Positions 1-9,944 of a stretch of 64,000 bases of DNA are shown here, piece after piece. A program made the position numbers and the translations under genes. The first letter of the stretch is position 1. Every line of letters begins with the position of its first letter. Origin of the DNA: Massilia cavernae (GTDB lineage Bacteria; Pseudomonadota; Gammaproteobacteria; Burkholderiales; Burkholderiaceae_D); the NCBI RefSeq assembly GCF_003590855.1, contig NZ_QYUP01000119.1:62001-126000 (forward strand). The letters run 5' to 3'. The notes beneath the pieces were generated by a model. The model ran no database searches and was not told where the DNA came from. It was given only the letters and a program-made list of their open reading frames with translations.

Positions 1-1
1 C

Positions 2-778
2 ACCGGACTGGCAACCGGCTTGGCGGCCGGCGCAACCAGCCCGTCGACCGCCGCCGCGGCGATCGGCGCTGCCATCGCGACCGAATCCAAGCGCCCAGGC
101 AGCACCTCGCAGTCCATCGTCGGCGTGGCTGTCGCTACCGCGGCAGCTCAACCAGGCAATATGGCGGTCGGTTCCCCGGCCGTCTACGGCCCGATTGTCG
201 CCAAGGCACAGGCTGACGCTGCCACCGCCGGCGCCGCCGCAGGCGCCAAGGCCGGCGCTGCGGCAGGCCTTGCCTACGCCACCGAGAACGGTCCGAAGAT
301 GGTGCCGCGCATCGGCACAGCCGGCCACGAGCTGGCCGACATCATCCGCAACCAGATCATCGCCAAGGGCGCGACCCACGTCGTGATCGTCAACCTGCCA
401 GACCTGGGCGGCACGCCGTTCGCGAAGTCGCAGTCGGCATCGACCCAGACCCTGGTCAACGGCATGGTCAACTCCTACAACATCGCGCTGCGCGTCGCCC
501 TCGATGGACTGGACAGCAAGATCGCCTACGTCGATGTGTTCGCCCAGTTCCAGGACATACTGGCGAATCCGTCCAGGTACGGCGTCACCAACACCGCCAA
601 GCCGGCTTGCGGCCTCAACGCGCTGGACGGAAACTCGCTGGCTTGCAACGGCACCAACCTCATCGCCGGCGACGTCAGCCACTACCTGTTCGCCGACGGC
701 GTGCACCCGACCCCGTTCGGCTACTCGCTGATCGCGAAGGCCGTGTCGGACGCGATGATCGCGCGCGGCTGGCTGTAG
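2..778 (+). CDS. SGNH/GDSL-family hydrolase, C-terminal part (5' end outside window)
   Basis: The reading frame is already open at the window edge, so this is the 3' part of a longer gene. The visible 258 residues begin with an Ala/Gly/Thr-rich stretch (about residues 1-95) that looks like a linker or insertion. A hydrolase fold follows, with an HVVIVNLPDLG strand (about residues 125-135) and, near the end, the block-V motif FADGVHPTPFGY, whose Asp and His are the D-x-x-H pair of the SGNH catalytic triad. The catalytic Ser (GDS block) must lie upstream of the window. Secreted esterases or lipases of this type are common in Burkholderiales. The substrate cannot be told. A terminator follows at 828. 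Confidence 0.75.
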   Translation, partial: TGLATGLAAGATSPSTAAAAIGAAIATESKRPGSTSQSIVGVAVATAAAQPGNMAVGSPAVYGPIVAKAQADAATAGAAAGAKAGAAAGLAYATENGPKMVPRIGTAGHELADIIRNQIIAKGATHVVIVNLPDLGGTPFAKSQSASTQTLVNGMVNSYNIALRVALDGLDSKIAYVDVFAQFQDILANPSRYGVTNTAKPACGLNALDGNSLACNGTNLIAGDVSHYLFADGVHPTPFGYSLIAKAVSDAMIARGWL

Positions 779-827
779 TTTTTCCGCTTGTTTCTCCCGC
801 TTTGGCGCCGCAAGGCGCCCGCCCAAG

Positions 828-852
828 AAACCCGCTGCGGCGGGTTTTCTTA
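828..852 (+). terminator. Rho-independent terminator after the SGNH hydrolase
   Basis: An 8-bp perfect stem AAACCCGC/GCGGGTTT (828-835 with 840-847) closes a TGCG loop and runs into a T-rich tail. It lies about 50 bases after the hydrolase stop and before the next start at 914. Confidence 0.85.
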
Positions 853-913
853 TTGTTCTGTATAGTCGAAGCATGCAACCTGGACCAGGAACAATGCGTA
901 TGCGGGAGAAACA

Positions 914-1246
914 ATGGGTAAGTTGGCCGGCTGGGCAGCCATAGGCGTCGCGGTATTCGCGCTGGGACCAAGCTGGATGCGCGGCGGCATGTCGCTCATC
1001 GGCCTGCTGGTGGCGCTGGCTGCGCTGTTCCTGTCGCTGCTGTCGGTACGCAGCAGCGGCTACCGCTATTTCTATCCGACCGCCGCCATCGTGGTGTTCG
1101 GCGTCCTGCTGGTAAACGATGCATTGCGCGTCTGGGATCCCTTGCCGGCCTTCGCGTCGAGCCGGCCAAGCTGGTATGCCGCGATCGCCGTCCTGGTCGG
1201 CGCCTGCTTCTTTTTCGCCCGCATGCTTGCTTCCCGCGGGCGCTGA
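914..1246 (+). CDS. small hypothetical inner-membrane protein
   Basis: The protein has 110 residues, and most of it is hydrophobic. Three or four membrane segments are visible: about residues 4-17, 26-44, 54-70 and 86-103. The chain ends in a short basic tail. The ATG at 914 has a GGGAG-type ribosome-binding site about six bases upstream. It sits alone between a terminator and a convergent gene whose stop begins at 1249, only two bases away. I do not recognise the family. Small membrane proteins of this layout are common and uncharacterised in Oxalobacteraceae. Confidence 0.65.
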   Translation: MGKLAGWAAIGVAVFALGPSWMRGGMSLIGLLVALAALFLSLLSVRSSGYRYFYPTAAIVVFGVLLVNDALRVWDPLPAFASSRPSWYAAIAVLVGACFFFARMLASRGR

Positions 1247-1248
1247 CC

Positions 1249-4179
1249 CTAGGCCGGCGCCGGTGCGCTTGCGATCATCCGCTCCAGCATGTTCACATCC
1301 ATCGGCCGTCCAAACAGATAGCCCTGGCAGCAGTCGCATCCCAGCTCGGCCAGGAAGGCGCGCTGCGATTCGGTTTCGACGCCTTCCGCGATGATGCCCA
1401 GCCCCAGCGCCTGCCCCAGCGCCACGATGCTGCGCGCGATCGAGGCGTCGTTCGGATCGCTCAGCACGTCGCGCACGAAGGAGCGGTCGATCTTCAGCTG
1501 GTCCAGCGGCAGCCGCTTCAGGTAGCTCAGCGACGAATAGCCGGTGCCGAAATCGTCCAGCGAAAAACCGATGCCGTGCTCCTTCAGCTGGAGCATCTTG
1601 TCGATCGTATCCTCGACGTTGTCGATCAGGAGGGTTTCGGTCAGCTCCAGCTTGAGCCGGTGCGGGTCGGCGCCGGTTTCCTTCATCACCGCCAGCATCT
1701 CGGCAACGAAGTCGGGCAGGCGGAACTGGAGCGCGCTGACGTTGACGGCCAGGGTCAGGTGCGCCAGCGCGGGCGAGTCCGCCCAGTCGGCCAGCTGCAC
1801 GCAGGCGCTGCGCAGCACCCAGTTGCCAAGCGGGATGATCAGCCCCGAGCTTTCGGCGATCGGCACGAACACGGCCGGCCCAACCACGCCGCGCTTGACG
1901 TGGTTCCAGCGCAGCAGCGCCTCGGCGCCCAGGATGCAGCCGCGTCCGTCCACCTGCGGCTGGTAGTGCAGCATGAATTGCGACTGCACCAGCGATTCGC
2001 GCAATTCGCCCTCGAGCGCGATGCGGTAGGTGACGTCGGATTCCATGTGGTGGTGGAAGAAGCGCAGCGTGTTGCGGCCGTCGCGCTTGGCTTCGTACAT
2101 GGCCAGGTCGCCGCGCTTCATCAGGTCGTCGATGTCGACGCCCTGCTCGCAGCGCAGCGCGGCGCCGATGCTGCAGCTGGTGTGGTGGCTGGCGCCGCCG
2201 ATGTCGTACGGTTCGCCGACCTTGTCGATGATCTTCCAGCCGATGGCGGCCGCGTTGTCGGCCGCCTCCTGCTCCGACCCGCCGATGTTTTCGAGCAGGA
2301 TGACGAACTCGTCGCCGCCCAGGCGCGCCACGGTATCGCCTTCGCGCGTGCAGCTGAGGATGCGCTGCGCCACCTGCTTGAGCAACTGGTCGCCCACCTC
2401 GTGGCCGCGGGTGTCGTTCAGGTCCTTGAAGTTGTCCAGGTCGAGGAACAGCAGCGCCACCGCCTGCTTGCTGCGGTTGTGCATGGAAATGGAATGCTGC
2501 AAGCGTTCCAGCAGCAGCCTGCGGTTCGGCAGGCTGGTCAGCGGGTCGTAATAGGCCAGCTGCATGATTTCTTCCTGCGCCATCTTTTGCTGCGTGATGT
2601 CGGCCTGGGTGCAGACGTAGTTGCTGATCGTGCCGCTTTCGTCGCGCACCGCCGTCACGGTCAGCCAGGCCGGATATTCCTCGCCGCTCTTGCGCCGGGT
2701 CCAGACTTCGCCCTGCCACTTTCCGCGCTTGTCGACCACGGCCCACATCGCTTCGCGCAGGTCGTCGCCGCCCGGCTTGAGCGACATCTGCAGCGGCGTC
2801 TGGCCCGTCAGTTCCTCGGAGGAATAGCCGGACATCGAGGTGAAGGCATCGTTCGCGTCCAGCACCAGCCGGTCCGGCCCGGTGACGAACATGCCTTCCT
2901 GCGACTGGAACACGGTGGCCGCCACCCGGGTCGATTCCTCGGCGCTCTTGCGGTCGGAAATATCAGTGGCCACGCCGCACAGGCCGTAGATGCTGCCGTC
3001 CTCGCGCGCCAGCGGCACCCGGGTCGACAGGAAGGTCGGCAGGTCGCGGCGCGTCGGCGATTGCACTTCCTCGCCCACCAGGCGCTCGCCCGTTTCGATC
3101 ACGCGCTCGTCGCGCGCACGCACGCTTGCCGCCACGTCCGGGCTGAACAGCTCGAAGTCGTCCTTGCCGATGATGAAGGCGGCATCCCGGCCGTAAAACT
3201 TGCACACGGCACGGTTGACGTACTGGTAGCGGTAGTTGGCGTCCTTGATGTAGATGAGGCTCTCAACGCTGTCGAGGATGGTCGACAGCCGCCGTTCGCT
3301 GTCGCGCAGCGCGCCGGTCTTGCGCTCGACTTCGGCGCGCAGCCAGAACGCGAATACCAGCGCGGCGATCAGGACGGCGACCATGACGCCCGCCACCCAC
3401 CACAGGTACTCCGGCGTCTGCGACAGCGCGCTGCGCCGCTGCCACTTTTCCAGCGTCTTGAAATAAGCCGAGCCCGGCTGGTCCTGCCAGGCTTGAAGAT
3501 GGCGGTCGATGGCCGCCAGCTCGGCGGCGTGGCGGTTCCTTCCGGTGGCGTAGAACAGCCGCACCGGCTGGAAGGCAATCGGCGTCTCGAGCAGGCCGTG
3601 GCGCGCGGCCAGCAGGTCGCCCGCGTAGTTGCTGGCGACCGCGGCGTCGGCGCGGCGCTGCTCGACCAGCCGGAATCCTTCCTCGATCGACACGACCGGG
3701 ACCAGTTGCGGGCGTATGCCGAAGTTGCGTTCGAACTCGGCAAAGTACCCCTGCTGGATCGAGCCTGCCATGATGGCCACCTTCTTGTCCTGGAGGTCGG
3801 CGACCGATACCACCGCGGTGCCGGGATGGCGGTACACCTGCGACCAGCTGCGCAGCGCCGGCGTCTGGTGGAAGTCGAGCACGCGGGCGCGCTCTTCCGA
3901 CCAGGCGACGTTGGGCAACAGGTCGATCGCGCCCGATTCGGCCGCCTTGAGGCAGGCTTCAAATTCACACGGTACAAATTCCAGCTGCCACTTTTCGGCG
4001 CGCGCGACTTCGCGCAACAGGTCGACCAGGATGCCGTCGGCCTGGCGGTTGTCGTCGATGAATAGCTCCGGAGGGTTGGCGTACACGCCCACCTTGATGA
4101 CCTGTTCCTGTGCGGCTGCTTCTCCCGCGGCGGGGAGCCAGAGGGCGAAACACAACAGCAGTAGGAACTTCCTGGCCAC
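1249..4179 (-). CDS. Membrane c-di-GMP enzyme: SBP_bac_3-TM-PAS-PAS-GGDEF-EAL
   Basis: I chose the GTG at 4179 because a GGGAGA ribosome-binding site lies just upstream and the protein then begins with a clean signal peptide (residues 1-24). That gives 976 residues. Domains in order: periplasmic solute-binding type 3 sensor (about 27-250), one membrane helix (258-279), PAS (295-410), PAS (420-530), GGDEF (540-700) and EAL (720-965). The GGDEF motif (621-625) and the upstream inhibitory-site motif REGD are intact. The EAL signature (EALLRW), DDFGTGYSS and EGVET are also present, so both cyclase and phosphodiesterase activity are possible. The periplasmic domain presumably senses an amino-acid-like ligand. 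The gene lies directly downstream of a close paralogue on the same strand. Confidence 0.9.
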   Translation of the reverse strand: MARKFLLLLCFALWLPAAGEAAAQEQVIKVGVYANPPELFIDDNRQADGILVDLLREVARAEKWQLEFVPCEFEACLKAAESGAIDLLPNVAWSEERARVLDFHQTPALRSWSQVYRHPGTAVVSVADLQDKKVAIMAGSIQQGYFAEFERNFGIRPQLVPVVSIEEGFRLVEQRRADAAVASNYAGDLLAARHGLLETPIAFQPVRLFYATGRNRHAAELAAIDRHLQAWQDQPGSAYFKTLEKWQRRSALSQTPEYLWWVAGVMVAVLIAALVFAFWLRAEVERKTGALRDSERRLSTILDSVESLIYIKDANYRYQYVNRAVCKFYGRDAAFIIGKDDFELFSPDVAASVRARDERVIETGERLVGEEVQSPTRRDLPTFLSTRVPLAREDGSIYGLCGVATDISDRKSAEESTRVAATVFQSQEGMFVTGPDRLVLDANDAFTSMSGYSSEELTGQTPLQMSLKPGGDDLREAMWAVVDKRGKWQGEVWTRRKSGEEYPAWLTVTAVRDESGTISNYVCTQADITQQKMAQEEIMQLAYYDPLTSLPNRRLLLERLQHSISMHNRSKQAVALLFLDLDNFKDLNDTRGHEVGDQLLKQVAQRILSCTREGDTVARLGGDEFVILLENIGGSEQEAADNAAAIGWKIIDKVGEPYDIGGASHHTSCSIGAALRCEQGVDIDDLMKRGDLAMYEAKRDGRNTLRFFHHHMESDVTYRIALEGELRESLVQSQFMLHYQPQVDGRGCILGAEALLRWNHVKRGVVGPAVFVPIAESSGLIIPLGNWVLRSACVQLADWADSPALAHLTLAVNVSALQFRLPDFVAEMLAVMKETGADPHRLKLELTETLLIDNVEDTIDKMLQLKEHGIGFSLDDFGTGYSSLSYLKRLPLDQLKIDRSFVRDVLSDPNDASIARSIVALGQALGLGIIAEGVETESQRAFLAELGCDCCQGYLFGRPMDVNMLERMIASAPAPA

Positions 4180-4404
4180 GTTGTCTCCCGGCGGACAGGG
4201 CGCATTTTTCCGGCAGCGCGGGGCGCCGGGAATGACGCGCGATGCGCGCCGCACCCATTATCCGTTCTACCATAAACATGCGGACGGGGCTGCAATGCAG
4301 ACACCGGTGCCAGCGCAGTTTGGTCGAAAAAGACGTAAATAAATAAACCCGCCGCCGCATGTCGCGCTCGGTGGCGCCGTCCCCGATTTTGAGCACAAGG
4401 CTTC

Positions 4405-7336
4405 TTATTGGCAGCTTGCTTTCTCGACGCTTTCGATCATGCGCTCGAGTACGCCAACTTCCATCGGCCGCCCGAACAGGTAGCCCTGGCAGCATTCGCA
4501 GCCGATCTCGGCAAGGAAGGCGCGCTGCGGTTCGGTCTCGACTCCTTCGGCGATGATCCCGAGGCCGAGGGCTTTCGCCAGCGCCACGATGCTGCGCGCG
4601 ATCGAGGCGTCGTTCGGGTCGGTCAGCACGTCGCGCACGAAGGAACGGTCGATCTTCAACTGGTCCAGCGGCAGCAGCTTCAGGTAACTGAGCGATGAGT
4701 AGCCGGTGCCGAAATCGTCCAGCGAAAGTCCGATGCCGTGGTCCTTTAGCTGCCGCATTTTTTCGATCGTGTCTTTGACGTTTTCGATCAGCAGGGTTTC
4801 GGTCAGCTCGAGCTTCAGCCGGTGCGCGTCGGCTCCGGTTTCCTCGACGATCGCCAGGGTCCCGGCCACGAAATCGGACTGCCGGAACTGGCGCGCGCTG
4901 ACATTCACGGCAATCGTGAGGTGCGCCAGCCTTGGCACCAATGCCCACTCGGCCAGCTGGGCGCAGGCGCAGGACCCAGTTTCCAATCTGTACGATCAGC
5001 CCCGAGGCTTCGGCGATCGGGACGAAGACGGCCGGGCCGACGATGCCGCGCTTGACGTGGTTCCAGCGCAGCAGCGCTTCGGCGCCGGTGGTCTGGCCGC
5101 TGCCGTCAACCTGGGCCTGGTAATGCAGCATGAACTCTGACTTGTCGAGCGATTCGCGCAGTTCCATCTCGAGCGCGATGCGGTAGGTGACGTCCGATTC
5201 CATGTTGCGATGGAAGAAGCGCAGCGTATTGCGGCCGTCGCGCTTGGCTTCGTACATGGCCAGGTCGCCGCGTTTCATCAGGTCGTCGATGTCGGAATCC
5301 TGCGCGACCCGCAGCGCCGCTCCGACGCTGCAGGTGGTGTGGTGCGAGGTGCCGCCGATGACGTAGGGTTCACCCACGACACGGATGATTTTCCAGCCGA
5401 TCGCGGCCGCATGCTCGGCTGCCTCGGCTTCGGTGGTGCCTATGCCTTCAAGCAGGATCACGAATTCGTCGCCGCCCAGCCGCGCCACCGTGTCGCCTTC
5501 GCGCGTGCAGCCGAGGATGCGCTGCGCTACCTGCTTCAGCAGCTGGTCGCCGATCTCGTGGCCGCGCGTGTCGTTCAGGTCCTTGAAGTTGTCGAGGTCG
5601 AGGAACAGCAGGGCCAGCGCCTGCTTGCCGCGGTTGTACACGGACAGGCAATGCTGCAGCCGTTCCAGCAGCAGCCTGCGGTTGGGCAGCCCGGTCAGCG
5701 GGTCGTAAAAGGCGAGCTGCATGATCTCGTCCTGCGCCAGCTTCTGCTGGGTGATGTCGGCCTGGGTGCAGACGTAGTTGGTGATTTTTCCCTCAGGATT
5801 GCGTACCGCGGTGACTGTCAGCCAGGCCGGATATTCCTTGCCGTTGCTGCGGTGGGTCCAGATTTCGCCCTGCCATTTGCCGCTCCGGTCCACGATGTCC
5901 CACATTGCTTCGCGGAAATCCGCTCCATGTCGTTCCAGCGACACCGGCAGCGGGTCCTTGCCGGCGAGTTCCTCCGCGGTGTATCCGGACATCGCCGTGA
6001 ATGCGTCGTTCACGTTCAGGATCAGCCGGTCCGTGCCGGTGACAAACATGCCCTCCTGCGACTGGAACACCGTGGCGGCGATGCGCGTCGACTCTTCGGC
6101 GTTCTTGCGTTCCGAGATATCGGTCGAGATGCCACACAAGGCATAGATGCTGCCGTCCTGCCGGCACAAGGGAATCCTGGTGGACAAAAACGTTCGCGTG
6201 TCCGCTTCATAGTACGATGGGTCCTCCTCCACCGCTATCCGCCGGCCGTCCTCGATGACCTGCCTGTCGCGCGCCCGAAGGCTGGAGGCAGCCGCGGCGT
6301 CGAACATGTCGTAGTCGCTCTTCCCGATGATCTCGGCATCGGGTTTTCCAAAGTATTCGCGCGCCGCGCGGTTCACGTACCGATAGCGGTAATCCGCATC
6401 CTTGATATAAATGAGGCTGTCCACGCTGTCGAGGATGGTCGCCAGCCTTTGTTCGCTGTCGCGCAGCGCGCCTGTTTTCTGTTCCACCTGGCGCCGCAGC
6501 CAGAGTGCAAACGCTACCGCCACGACCATCAGGCTGACGATCGCAGCCGCGCTCCACCAGACATAGGCGGGGGTGCGCGTCAATACGCCTTGCCTTTGCC
6601 AGCGGCCCAGGATCTCGAAATAGACCGAGTCCGGGTCCTGCTGCCACACTTGGAGATGGCGGTCGATTGCCGCAAGTTCCGCGCCGTGTTGTTCCTTGCC
6701 GGCAGCATAAAACAAACGCTCGGGCCGAAATGCGATCGGTGTCTCGATCAGGCCATAACGCGTTGCGTAATAGTCGCCGGCATACTTGTCCGCAACCACA
6801 ACGTCAGCCCTGCGCTGCTGGACCAGCGCGAATCTCTGTTCCACCGTCGGCGCCAGGACCGGCGTCGGATGCACGCCGAAGTTCAGCCCAAGTGCGGCGG
6901 CATAGCGTTCCTCGGTCGAGCCGCGTAGTATTGCAAGGCGTTTGCCGTCCAGGTCGCGGATCGATACCACAGCCACCTCCGGGTGCCGGTATACCTGCGA
7001 CCAGCTGTGCAGCGCGGGCGTCGAGTGGAAATTGAGGATGCGCCTGCGTTCTTCAGACCAGCTGACGTGGGGCAGCAGGTCGATTTCTCCGTCCTGGAGT
7101 GCGCGCAAGCAGCGCTCCCATTCGCACGGCACGAAGACGAGCTTCCATTTTTCCGCTTTTGCCACCTCGCGCAGCACATCGACCATGATGCCGTCGGCCT
7201 CGCCGTCGGCGTTGAAGAACGCGATCGGGGCATTCGCAGGGGTGCCGACCTTCAGTTCTTGCGCCGGCGCCGCTGCGCTGCCGGCGAACGGGCAGAGCAG
7301 GGCGAAACAGAGCAGCAAGCGAGGCAGGCAAGCCAC
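4405..7336 (-). pseudogene. Frameshifted paralogue of the SBP-PAS-PAS-GGDEF-EAL protein
   Basis: It has the same architecture as its downstream neighbour and is highly similar along its whole length. The GTG at 7336 has a strong GGAGGAG site and starts a signal peptide. Binding domain, membrane helix, two PAS domains, GGDEF with an intact inhibitory site (REGD), and the start of EAL (GAEALLRWNH) are in one frame. At about 4970-4978 the frame breaks in the middle of the EAL domain. Aligned to the paralogue, five bases are missing within the segment encoding NWVLRSACVQL. The rest of EAL continues in another frame from about 4975 to 4405. As read, translation would make the sensor and cyclase with a nonsense C-terminus, so phosphodiesterase activity should be lost while cyclase activity may remain. 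A sequencing indel is the alternative. Confidence 0.85.
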
Positions 7337-7406
7337 AGCTCCTCCAGGATCATGAAACCGCCGGCCCAGTGTACATTCACGGGCGCGGCGCAAGGCGCCG
7401 GACACA

Positions 7407-7432
7407 ACAAAAAACCCGCCGAAGCGGGTTTT
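7407..7432 (-). terminator. Rho-independent terminator of gcdH
   Basis: A 9-bp perfect stem, AAAACCCGC at 7411-7419 with its complement at 7424-7432, is followed on the minus strand by a T-rich run. It lies 23 bases after the gcdH stop. Confidence 0.85.
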
Positions 7433-7454
7433 GGAAGGCGGCGGCGCAGGGTCG

Positions 7455-8648
7455 TCAGAACGCCGCGATGCCGGTCTGTGCGCGCCCCAGGATCAGCGCG
7501 TGGATGTCGTGCGTGCCTTCGTAGGTGTTGACCACCTCGAGGTTGACCATGTGGCGGATGATGCCGAACTCGTCCGAGATGCCGTTACCGCCCAGCATGT
7601 CGCGCGCGGTGCGGGCGATATCCAGCGACTTGCCGCAGGAGTTGCGCTTCATCATCGAGGTGATCTCGACGGCGGCAGTGCCCTCGTCCTTCATGCGGCC
7701 CAGGCGCAGGCAGCCCTGCAGGCCGAGGGTGATTTCGGTCTGCATGTCGGCCAGCTTTTTCTGCACCAGCTGGTTCGCGGCCAGCGGCTTGCCGAACTGC
7801 TTGCGGTCCAGCGTATACTGGCGCGCGGTGTGCCAGCAGTCTTCGGCCGCGCCCAGCGCGCCCCAGGCGATGCCGTAGCGTGCCGAGTTCAGGCAGGTGA
7901 ACGGGCCTTTCAGGCCGCGCACGTCCGGGAAGGCGTTTTCTTCCGGGCAGAACACATTGTCCATGACGATTTCGCCGGTGACCGAGGCGCGCAGGCCGAA
8001 CTTGCCGTGGATGGCAGGGGCGCTCAGGCCTTGCATGCCTTTTTCCAGCACGAAGCCGCGGATCGCGCCTTCATCGTCCTTGGCCCACACGACGAACACG
8101 TCGGCGACCGGCGAGTTGGTGATCCACATCTTGGAGCCGGTCAGCGCGTAGCCGCCGTCGACCTTGCGCGCGCGGGTGATCATCGAGCCGGGGTCGGAAC
8201 CGTGGTTCGGCTCGGTCAGGCCGAAGCAGCCGATCCATTCGCCGGTGGCCAGCTTGGGCAGGTACTTCTGGCGCTGCGCCTCGGTGCCGAATTCGTAGAT
8301 AGGCACCATCACCAGCGACGACTGCACGCTCATCATCGAGCGGTAGCCGGAGTCGATGCGCTCGACTTCGCGCGCGATCAGGCCGTATGCCACGTAGTTC
8401 AGGCCAGGGCCGCCGTACTGTTCCGGAATCGTCGGACCGAGCAGGCCCAACTCGCCCATTTCGCGGAAGATCGAGGTGTCCATGCGCTCGTGGCGGAAGG
8501 CTTCGAGAATGCGCGGCGCCAGCTTGTCCTTGCAATACGCGGCGGCGGCGTCGCGCACCATGCGCTCGTCGTCGGTCAGCTGCGCGTTCAGCAGCAGCGG
8601 GTCATCCCAGTGGAACTGTGCCTTGCGCGGCGTGTCGGATCGGTTCAT
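7455..8648 (-). CDS. gcdH: Glutaryl-CoA dehydrogenase
   Basis: This 397-residue FAD acyl-CoA dehydrogenase converts glutaryl-CoA to crotonyl-CoA and CO2 in lysine, hydroxylysine and tryptophan breakdown, passing electrons to ETF. Signatures seen: [16 protein letters not shown] (FAD and substrate loop), [31 protein letters not shown], and the C-terminal [18 protein letters not shown], whose Glu is the expected catalytic base. Length and ends match the family. The ATG at 8648 is the natural N-terminus. The gene has its own terminator and appears to be monocistronic; a flavin reductase gene lies 75 bases upstream on the same strand. Confidence 0.95.
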   Translation of the reverse strand: MNRSDTPRKAQFHWDDPLLLNAQLTDDERMVRDAAAAYCKDKLAPRILEAFRHERMDTSIFREMGELGLLGPTIPEQYGGPGLNYVAYGLIAREVERIDSGYRSMMSVQSSLVMVPIYEFGTEAQRQKYLPKLATGEWIGCFGLTEPNHGSDPGSMITRARKVDGGYALTGSKMWITNSPVADVFVVWAKDDEGAIRGFVLEKGMQGLSAPAIHGKFGLRASVTGEIVMDNVFCPEENAFPDVRGLKGPFTCLNSARYGIAWGALGAAEDCWHTARQYTLDRKQFGKPLAANQLVQKKLADMQTEITLGLQGCLRLGRMKDEGTAAVEITSMMKRNSCGKSLDIARTARDMLGGNGISDEFGIIRHMVNLEVVNTYEGTHDIHALILGRAQTGIAAF

Positions 8649-8723
8649 GCTCGTTCCTGTCTCGTTATCGGATTATGGGTATCGGGCAGAGTTGTATAGA
8701 CTGCTTTCGTGGGATCTGCGATT

Positions 8724-9233
8724 TTACCGCGTTTGCGTGCTTCCGAATTGCCCGCCATGAAAAATCAGCGATGGCTGCGGATGGGCGCCGCATTCCTCGA
8801 CTTCGCCCACGAAGATGACGTGGTCGCCTTCCGGGTAGCGGCTGCGGTTGTGGCATTCGAACCACGCCGACGCGCCCGCCAGCACCGGCTGGCCGGTGCG
8901 CGACAGCTCGTAGTCGACGTCGGCGAACGGGTTGTCGCTGCGGCGCGAGAAGCGCTGCGCCAGGTGGGCCTGGCCGGCGCCCAGCACATTGATGACGTAG
9001 TGCGAGTTGCCGCTGAAGATGGGCATGCTGTTGGCGCCCGCGTGCAGGCTCCACAGCACCAGCGGCGGATCGAGCGAGACCGAATTGAACGAGCTGGCGG
9101 TCAGGCCGCGGAAACTGCCGTCGGCCAGCCGGGTCGTAATGACGGTAACGCCTGTGGCGAACTGGGACAGCGCGTGGCGGAATTGCGTTGCGTCGAAATC
9201 GCGTTCGGTGGCGCGGGGAGAGCTTGTGTTCAT
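8724..9233 (-). CDS. Flavin reductase family protein (HpaC/DIM6-NTAB fold)
   Basis: The protein has 169 residues of the FMN-binding split-barrel flavin reductase type, which supply reduced FMN or FAD to two-component monooxygenases. Typical features are the N-terminal RHALSQFATGVTVITT, the GLTASSFNSVSLDPPLVLWSL flavin-binding segment and a late DHVIFVGEVE strand. The C-terminus ends in an H-G-G-Q motif region common in this family. No partner monooxygenase is visible nearby, so its physiological partner is unknown. It lies upstream of gcdH in the same direction but probably has its own promoter. It diverges from msrA across about 140 bases. Confidence 0.85.
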   Translation of the reverse strand: MNTSSPRATERDFDATQFRHALSQFATGVTVITTRLADGSFRGLTASSFNSVSLDPPLVLWSLHAGANSMPIFSGNSHYVINVLGAGQAHLAQRFSRRSDNPFADVDYELSRTGQPVLAGASAWFECHNRSRYPEGDHVIFVGEVEECGAHPQPSLIFHGGQFGSTQTR

Positions 9234-9374
9234 TGAATGCCTGTCTATTTATACCATTATGCCAAACTTCCGCCCTCCCGTATCCCTTGCCGCGGTCGCC
9301 CCGAATCCCGCTGCGTGCTCAGGCGCTTTGCGGTACAGTTATTGAAAACAAAACCGAAAGCAACGAGGTGTGAG

Positions 9375-9917
9375 ATGACGAATCAAACGGCGACGGAAGT
9401 CGCGATCCTGGGCGGCGGCTGCTTCTGGTGCGTGGAGGCGGTCTACCTCGAGGTGCGCGGCGTTACCAGGGTCGAGTCGGGATACATGGGCGGGCAGGTC
9501 GACCACCCCACCTACGAGCAGGTCTGCGCGGGCGGCACCGGGCATGCGGAAGTGGTGCGGCTGGAGTTCGACCCGGCCGTCATCAGCTACCACGACCTGC
9601 TGGAAGTGTTTTTCACCATCCACGACCCGACCACGCTCAACCGCCAGGGAAACGACGTCGGCACCCAGTACCGCTCGGTGATCTTCACCACCTCGCCCGG
9701 GCAGGTCGCCACGGCGCACCGGGTCATCTGCGAGATGGCCAATGTGTGGGACGCACCCATCGTTACCGAAGTCAAGCCGCAGGCGACCTGGTACCGCGCC
9801 GAGGATTACCACCAGGATTATTTCCGCCAGCATCCGTTGCAGGGTTATTGCGCGTTCGTGGTGGCGCCGAAGGTGGTCAAGTTCAAGAAGACATTCGCGA
9901 ACCGCTTAAAGGAATAA
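9375..9917 (+). CDS. msrA: Peptide-methionine (S)-S-oxide reductase MsrA
   Basis: MsrA reduces methionine-S-sulfoxide in proteins using thioredoxin. The ATG at 9375 follows a GAGGTG site and gives 180 residues, the normal bacterial length. The catalytic motif GGGCFWC places the nucleophilic Cys at residue 16. GYMGG, YEQVCAGGTGHAE and NDVGTQYRS are also family hallmarks, and a late Cys in QGYCAF may act as a resolving residue. The gene stands alone and converges with cfa, whose stop is 27 bases away. The open frame extends further upstream, but that part shows no family similarity. Confidence 0.95.
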   Translation: MTNQTATEVAILGGGCFWCVEAVYLEVRGVTRVESGYMGGQVDHPTYEQVCAGGTGHAEVVRLEFDPAVISYHDLLEVFFTIHDPTTLNRQGNDVGTQYRSVIFTTSPGQVATAHRVICEMANVWDAPIVTEVKPQATWYRAEDYHQDYFRQHPLQGYCAFVVAPKVVKFKKTFANRLKE

Positions 9918-9944
9918 ACCTGCAAACGCAGGGCCATACATGCC

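Noticed and set aside
1576-4065. Long open frame (829 codons) on the plus strand opposite the GGDEF-EAL gene
   Set aside because: It is the mirror of a recognisable protein in GC-rich DNA, has a shadow-type composition (Ala, Arg, Gln, His, Val) and no start signal.
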